From: Gordius sp. MW1
Taxonomy: Eukaryota > Nematomorpha > Gordioida > Gordea > Gordiidae
NCBI GenBank assembly: GCA_964036665.1
Contig: OZ038527.1
Coordinates: forward strand, 21,671,901 to 21,735,900
Direction: 5' to 3'
Length of the DNA stretch: 64,000 nucleotides
In this document: positions 58,310 to 64,000 of the stretch, one piece after another
How the letters are laid out: every line of letters begins with the position of its first letter
How positions within the stretch are numbered: position 1 is the stretch's first letter
Notes under the pieces: model-generated
What the model was told of the DNA's origin: nothing
What the model saw: the letters and a program-made list of their open reading frames with translations, nothing else
The model's database searches: none
Made by a program: the position numbers and the translations under genes

Positions 58310-60400
58310 AAGGTAATACCGAGTGAAATATTGGCCTGCCAACACAAGCTGTTGGTGATGGACTTTATATTAAAGGGCAAAAGGTACAAAGACTAGCGGC
58401 TACTATACAATGGAGGAAACTAAAGGATAATATTCATCATTTTAAGAAACAAGTAATTAAATATGCTGAATTTAAGGAAAATACTTCATGTGAGGATCAA
58501 AAGAATTCTCAAGGAGACGTGGTGGTGGAATGAAGAAGTGCAAAAATGTATCATGGAAAAGAAGAGATTGTACAAAGTTTGGTATAAAAGCAAGAATAGA
58601 CCAGGTAGCTAAAAGATCGGCTAAAAAATTCATAACAAAAGCTAAAAACAAGGTGTACGACGATATAAATGTAAAACTAAACTCAAAGGAAGGAGAAAGA
58701 TTAATCTGCAAAATCGCAAAGTCAAGGGCCCGAAATTTTAAAAATTACCTAGAATGCCGCCTAATCAAGGGTCAAAACGGAGAAATACTAACACACAGCC
58801 ATATACTACAAAGATGGTACGATTATTATAGGAATTTATCTATTAAAAAGGGGCCTGTAGTCGAAGACATTGACCAAGAAAATACAATAGGAGAATTAAA
58901 CACAGCGGACTGGATCACGGAAACGGAAATCAAAGTTGCTATGGGTAAACTAAAGTCAGGAAAAGCCTTGGACCAGACAATATGTCAATAGAGGGCTTCA
59001 AAGCGTTAGACATAACTGGTGCACTATTCCTCGCCAAACTTTTCAACAAGATCTTGACAACGGGTAATATGCCTAACGAGTAGAGGGATAGCTACATGAT
59101 CCCGATATAAATGATGAAAGGGGACATTCAGGATTGTAAACAGAGGGATAAAGCTTATGAGTCACACTTTCAAGATGTGGGGAAAAGTGATCCAGAAACG
59201 GCTTCGAAGTTTGGTCCAAATTCGAGATAACCATTTTGGATTTATGCCGGAGAGGCCTACAGCAGACGCCCTAAACAGTGTTAGAAGATAAATGGAACGG
59301 TTTAGAGAAAGGGAGGAGGATTTGCACATGTGTTTTATCGATCTAGAAAAAGCGCTCGATAAAATACCTCGTATTTAGTGCGGAAATGCCTTAAAGAAAA
59401 CAATGTGCCAGAATTATATGTCAGAGCAATAAAAGATATGTACAAGGGAAATAGAACGTACGTTAGAACAACGGTGGGGACTACAAAAGGCGCCATTAAC
59501 ACTGAAGTCCATCAAGGTTCCGCTCTTAGTCCTTTCCTGTTCATAATGATAATCGATATTATTACCAAAGATTTGGGCGATGAAGCTCCTTGGGCAATGA
59601 TCTTTGCAGAGATATAATTCTCTGTGCCAAAAGTGAACAAGAATTGGCTAATACTGTAAATTGATGGGTAAATGCAATAGAAGAAAGTGGTCTCAGGGTA
59701 AATCGATAGAAAACAGAATACATGAAGACAAAGTTTAAATCAGATGAAAATCAGCTAAGTGCATCCCTTACTTTAGGCGATTGGCAACTTACAAGCGTGG
59801 ATTCCTTCAAATATTTAGGATCTACACTTCAATCGGATGGTGGAATGGATAAAGAAATCCAAGCAAGGATAAATTCCGTAAGGCTCAAATGAAGGGACTT
59901 GACAGGCGTTCTGTGTGTCAAAAACATCCCAAGAAGACAAAGGTGCACTGTATAAATCCATCATACAGTCAACAGTCCTGTATAGCTTAGAATCATGGGC
60001 TATACGTAAAAGGGAAGAGCAGCGTCTTGCGGTCATGGAGATGAGAATTCTAAGATGGGTGCTAGGAGTAAGCAAAAAGGAACACAAGCGAAATGAAGAA
60101 ATAAGAGGAATTTTGGTACTACATCTATTAAGACAAAGCTCCTAACAAATAGACTAAGATGGTATAGCCATGTCGAAAGAAGGGACGATAGCTACGTCGG
60201 AAAGAAGATCGAGATGATAAATTTCGCAGGAAAACGAAGGAGAGGAAGACGCAAGCTTACCTGGATTCATAAAATACGGCACGATATGAAAGTCCACGAG
60301 ATAAAGAAAGGTCTATGTAAATAGAGATAAATGGTAACGAATGCTGAAAGGATTGACCACCAGCCTAGGTGACAAACAGTCATAGAAATAAGAAGATATT
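58310..60400 (+). pseudogene. RTE-like LINE, endonuclease-RT linker to 3' tail, inactivated
   Basis: The longest LINE copy. In order but in changing frames: 'TWWWNEEVQKC' (58518-58552), the linker frame 58530-58991 with 'EIKVAMGKLKSGKA', 'NHFGFMPERPTADAL' (about 59231), 'HMCFIDLEKALDKIP' (about 59326), 'VRTTVGTTKGAINTEVHQGS' and 'ALSPFLF' (59378-59617), 'SFKYLGSTLQSDGGMDKEI' (about 59803), 'LYSLESWAIRK' and 'EMRILRWVLG' (59915-60145). The active-site aspartate block is damaged ('MIFAEI'). The N-terminal endonuclease is absent. Many stops: inactive. Confidence 0.87.
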
Positions 60401-60419
60401 ACTTTGTGATACCACCTCT

Positions 60420-60760
60420 TATTCGTTTTCTAATAATCCACTCAATTTTCTTTCTGATTTAGCCTTACTCTCATCTCTTTTTCACGCTCTCTATACTACA
60501 TAACCATAACGTCTTAGCCTGTTTGCACAAAGGTTGTCGTTATAGAGGTTTTGCCTATATTATTGATTATTTCATCGTTGCGCTTGTGTTCCTTCTTGCT
60601 ATTCGTCACAGCTATTTTAGCATTCTCATCTCATCCACCGTTAAGTGCTGCTATGTTGGATGTAAAACTTAGCATTCCAGTCAGGTTAGAATTTTTTATC
60701 ATGCAAAACCTGGTTAAGTCTCTCCTTAAGCCATCTCCAACCTAATTTTTCACCATGAAA
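60420..60760 (-). pseudogene. Antisense RTE-like LINE fragment
   Basis: Translated on the minus strand, 'TVDEMRMLK' and 'RIARRNTSATMK'-like stretches align with 'EMRILRW' and 'SKKEHKRNEEI' of the adjacent + strand LINE; 'VGDGLRRDLTRFCM' precedes them. The identity is weak and frames are broken, so this is an older, inverted remnant. Confidence 0.5.
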
Positions 60761-61498
60761 TATTTTATCAAATAATTTTTATTTTTGGTTCCCGTCAACA
60801 AAATAGAGGGGTGGACATTTTGAGATTTACACCTGATTTAAACCTTATCTTTATGTATCTCTCTTTTCGATTTATTTTGCCTTTGCCACACATAATTATA
60901 CCGTCTATGAACATCCTTATGATGCTATATCGTCCAAATCCATTGTAGTAGAATTAATTAGCATTTTTAATGGGAAGAACTACGGACTAACCTTGCAAAA
61001 ATAATGTGCTATTAGCAAACACTTGGCTGTCATCACCGTAGCTCTTACAAAACAATAAATTTTGAAAAGCATCAACTACTCACCATTTCGTACATATTCA
61101 AAAAAAATGAACGCATAATTTAAATAATACTTGGAGCCGAATCTTACTTTTATCTAGGCCCTGCTTAATTATTATTAAGTACGTTCAAGCCTACTTATTA
61201 ATATTTTATACGTGATAGAATCATAGACCTGAGTTTCTAAATATATTGACTATTAAATTCAAGGCAAAACTATACATATTTAATATTTTCTGATATAAAA
61301 ATAGGCACATTGTCAAATTTTGGATTAGATAAGGAACTAAAATTGATGACAGGTCATCTAGCCCAAAAATTTGGATCGCGTAACATAATACATATTATTT
61401 GCAATTTTTGCATGTTTCAAATTTAGATTAATTCTGTGATTAAATCATATTTTGCGATCTGTATCCAATTTAATTAAGTAATTTATTACAATGCGTTA
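60761..61498. other. Upstream region of NTHL1
   Basis: About 0.7 kb of AT-rich DNA between LINE remains and the NTHL1 start. No promoter element can be named. Confidence 0.5.
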
Positions 61499-64000
61499 AT
61501 GGTCATCCCAATAAGATTCGAGCTTTCATTTATGCGCCATCTCTCTGTTAAATGTGAACTTAGTGATGACACTTTATCGGAGCATAAATCTAATCAACAA
61601 AAATCCAAATACTTTAAAAATTCCTCCATGTGCAAATTAGATAATAATGCTATTGACAATTTTCATACTTTGGTAAAGTCTGAGAATACTCTACCTGTTT
61701 TAAGTAATTATTTAAAATTAAATAACAACTAAATTAAGGGACTAGATGGACCGTAATCCACAAGAAACTAAGAGAAATGAGGGATGTCAAAGATGCACCC
61801 GTTGATTCAATGGGTGCCCAATGCCTATATGATGTTAAAGCTCATCCTAAAGTTAGCCTTAACTTGAAACATTTTTCCAATTATATTATAGGTTAAAAGG
61901 TTTCACATATTGGTATCATTGATGTTGTCTAGTCAAACAAAAGATCATATCACAGCTCAAGCTATTAAAAAATTACAAGAAATAAATTTGACTGTTGAAA
62001 ATATATCTAAAATGGATGAATATGTTCTTCAAAGCCTTATATATCCCGTGGGATTTTATAAGGTCAGATGTTTGGAATTATTGAAAAAAGATTAAAATTT
62101 TTAGTTAATACAAAAAAAATGTTTAAAAAACTTATATTGTAAATAAGAAAATTCATATGATAACTTGGCATTTTAATTAAATACATCTATAAGCATGCAT
62201 AATACATATACATACTATCATAGAAATGATTTTTAAATCCCAATTCTCTAGTTTTTTCTTTAATTTACAAACTTTTATTATTAAAACCAATATTAACAAG
62301 TATCTAAATAATAGCTAGCTTATTGTTTAAAAGCTCCTTCTTTCTATGTTGCAATAAATGTTTGACAATAAAGTTATAAATTTTTCAAATATTACATGCA
62401 GGCGTGTAGCCAGGGTTTCTCAAGGGGGGGGGCAAGTTGCCAAAAAATATTTTATCAATGTTTTTTTTTGTAATAAAAAATAAAAAAGTTGGACCCTCTC
62501 AGCCTGGGGCCCAGCAATGCAACTGTTGTAAATGTAGATTTTCAAGCACGCTTGTGCAAGCAGTAAAACTAGATTGGGTTAATGCTGGCTTAATGAAATT
62601 TTCAATAAGTTTGCCTTTTTTTTTGTTACTTTTATATTATAAAATCAAGAATTAAATCAAAAATTTATGAAAATATGACAAAATTAATGCTTGAAATTTA
62701 AAATCTTCATTTTGGGTCCCCCTGTTCCGGCAATTCTAGTGATTTGGGCATGATTGAACGGATTCTTAGGGGGGATTGGGTGGGTCCTGGCAGCCAATTT
62801 AATTTTTAGACCATGATGGGTTCTGGCAGAATATTTTGGACTAATATGATCAATGTTATAGGCATTAATCCTGAGTATAAAATGTGGAACATTATAATAG
62901 TCATTTAATTTTTCATTTGCCCAGCGATTGTCATTTGGAGCTTTCACCTGAAGTAGGAGCATTACCTTTAATTTGTTAATGTTGCCAATTCATTCCATCA
63001 ATGTCTTGACATCTTATTTTTTGAATAAGCTAACGATTATTTATGCATGCGGTGTTGGGAAGACAAAAAAATGTGGTTAAGGTTTTTGCTGGAAATTTTT
63101 AAAAATTTGTATTTATAAGTGTTTTAGTCTTTTATCCAACTATAAATACTTTTAAATAAGTTATCATTTTATTTAAATCATTTTTTTAATTTTTAGTAAA
63201 GGGAGGGTTATTTCTAATGCCACTGATATACATCATTGTTTATAGCTATAGATGATACGTTTTCATCTACATCATTGGACAAATTCTGGATATCATCTTA
63301 ATATTATTAATCAGATGGATTAATTATTTTTGTAAACATAGGATAGGATAGATAACCATAAATAAAATTTATTTTGATAGTCAATGCTTTATTAGGTTAT
63401 TGCATATGTCTTGTTGTTATATGCTCAAATAACAACTTAAAAAATAAACTATAATATTTTAACAATGGAATATATATGAATTTAATTACTTTATTAACCA
63501 TATCTCTTAGTTAGCTACTTACTAGCAATGGGAGGGTTTCACGAGAAAAAGGTGTTAAATTTTGTTTTTTTCATAGCGATTTGCACGTTGGGATTATAAA
63601 ATTTAATAAAATGGAATTTATATATTATTTTTTCTTTATAATTGTCTCAAAATCTTTTATGCACCTTTACTGAAATAATTTAACCCATTTAATTTATCTA
63701 TATTTAATCTTTTTCCCGATTTTGGCCAAGAGGGTGGGCGAAATTTTTCGCCCCACCCCCTTGGCTACTCGCTTGATTACATGAGATTATTAAAATAGTT
63801 TGTATAAATCTATTTTATATTTAGAGGAAAGCAAAATATCTAAAAGAAACAGCCCAAATATTAATAGATAAATATGAGGGTGACATACCTAAAACTTTAG
63901 AGGAGCTTTGTCAACTCCCTGGAGTAGGACCTAAAATGGCATTTTTAGCACTCGATATAGCTTGGGACAAGGTTGAGGGCATAGCGGTTGATACTCATGT
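61499..64000 (+). CDS. nthl1: Endonuclease III homologue (bifunctional DNA glycosylase/AP lyase), 3' end outside window
   Basis: NTHL1 removes oxidised pyrimidines in base-excision repair and nicks the strand by beta-elimination, in nucleus and mitochondria. Visible exons: 61499-61703, 61739-61851, 61892-62062 and 63825 to the window edge; the two short introns are 35 and 40 nt and all junctions are GT-AG and frame-consistent. Family landmarks: '[16 protein letters not shown]', '[16 protein letters not shown]', 'LIYPVGFYK', then the helix-hairpin-helix 'LPGVGPKMA' with catalytic lysine K200 and 'GIAVDTHV' with catalytic aspartate D219, spaced 19 apart as in human NTHL1. The iron-sulphur cluster domain lies beyond the window. 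The 68-residue N-terminal exon is not conserved; the ATG at 61499 is the first plausible start, but an upstream exon is possible. Intron 3 holds a 1.4-kb hAT-type element. Confidence 0.93.
62399..63775. mobile_element. Non-autonomous hAT element in NTHL1 intron 3
   Basis: Begins CAGGCGTGTAGCCAGGG and ends CCCCTTGGCTACTCGCTTG. ATTACATG flanks both ends exactly (62391-62398, 63776-63783). At 1377 bp it has only a 92-codon minus-strand frame (62962-62684) with no transposase similarity that I recognise. Parts of it recur at 39275-39470 and 44640-45432. Confidence 0.9.

Overview
This is AT-rich nuclear DNA from an animal, most likely an arthropod. Genes have introns and metazoan products: fascin, sedoheptulokinase, CXXC1/CFP1, a sallimus/kettin-like Ig protein and an NTH1-type DNA glycosylase. 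The Ig gene, with KIxxLE-type linkers between Ig domains, points to arthropods or relatives; the species cannot be named. Very short introns (31-52 nt) sit in the same genes as kilobase introns filled with transposons.

Layout. 3-5661 (+): fascin, only the N-terminal end missing. 6895-11159 (+): sedoheptulokinase, complete in six exons once a GC-AG intron is allowed. 11520-13459: young LTR element. 14343-20210: repeats, including a tandem-array element and a decayed LINE. 20645-20998 (-): an unassigned chain of short exons, head to head with CXXC1. 21444-31885 (+): complete CXXC1, fifteen exons, 707 codons before the stop. 33324-48716 (-): five exons of the Ig gene spread over 15 kb, with introns holding hAT and LINE remains, MITEs and three tandem-array elements. 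48.7-58.3 kb: no gene recognised; piggyBac-type and hAT-type MITEs and a foldback element with G/C-rich palindromic arms. 58310-60760: LINE remains. 61499-64000 (+): NTHL1, running off the right edge with both catalytic residues in view.

The five genes look like unrelated housekeeping or structural genes: actin bundling, seven-carbon sugar phosphorylation, H3K4-methylation targeting, muscle elasticity and base-excision repair. I see no operon-like cooperation. The most unusual content is mobile DNA: (1) a family with subterminal inverted repeats and internal hairpin-bearing tandem arrays, resembling Helentron-associated elements; (2) a hAT-like family with three very different bodies, each between perfect 8-bp target duplications; (3) nested insertions up to three deep. 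Exon boundaries were set by hand from reading-frame continuity, splice dinucleotides and family alignment from memory; no search was run.
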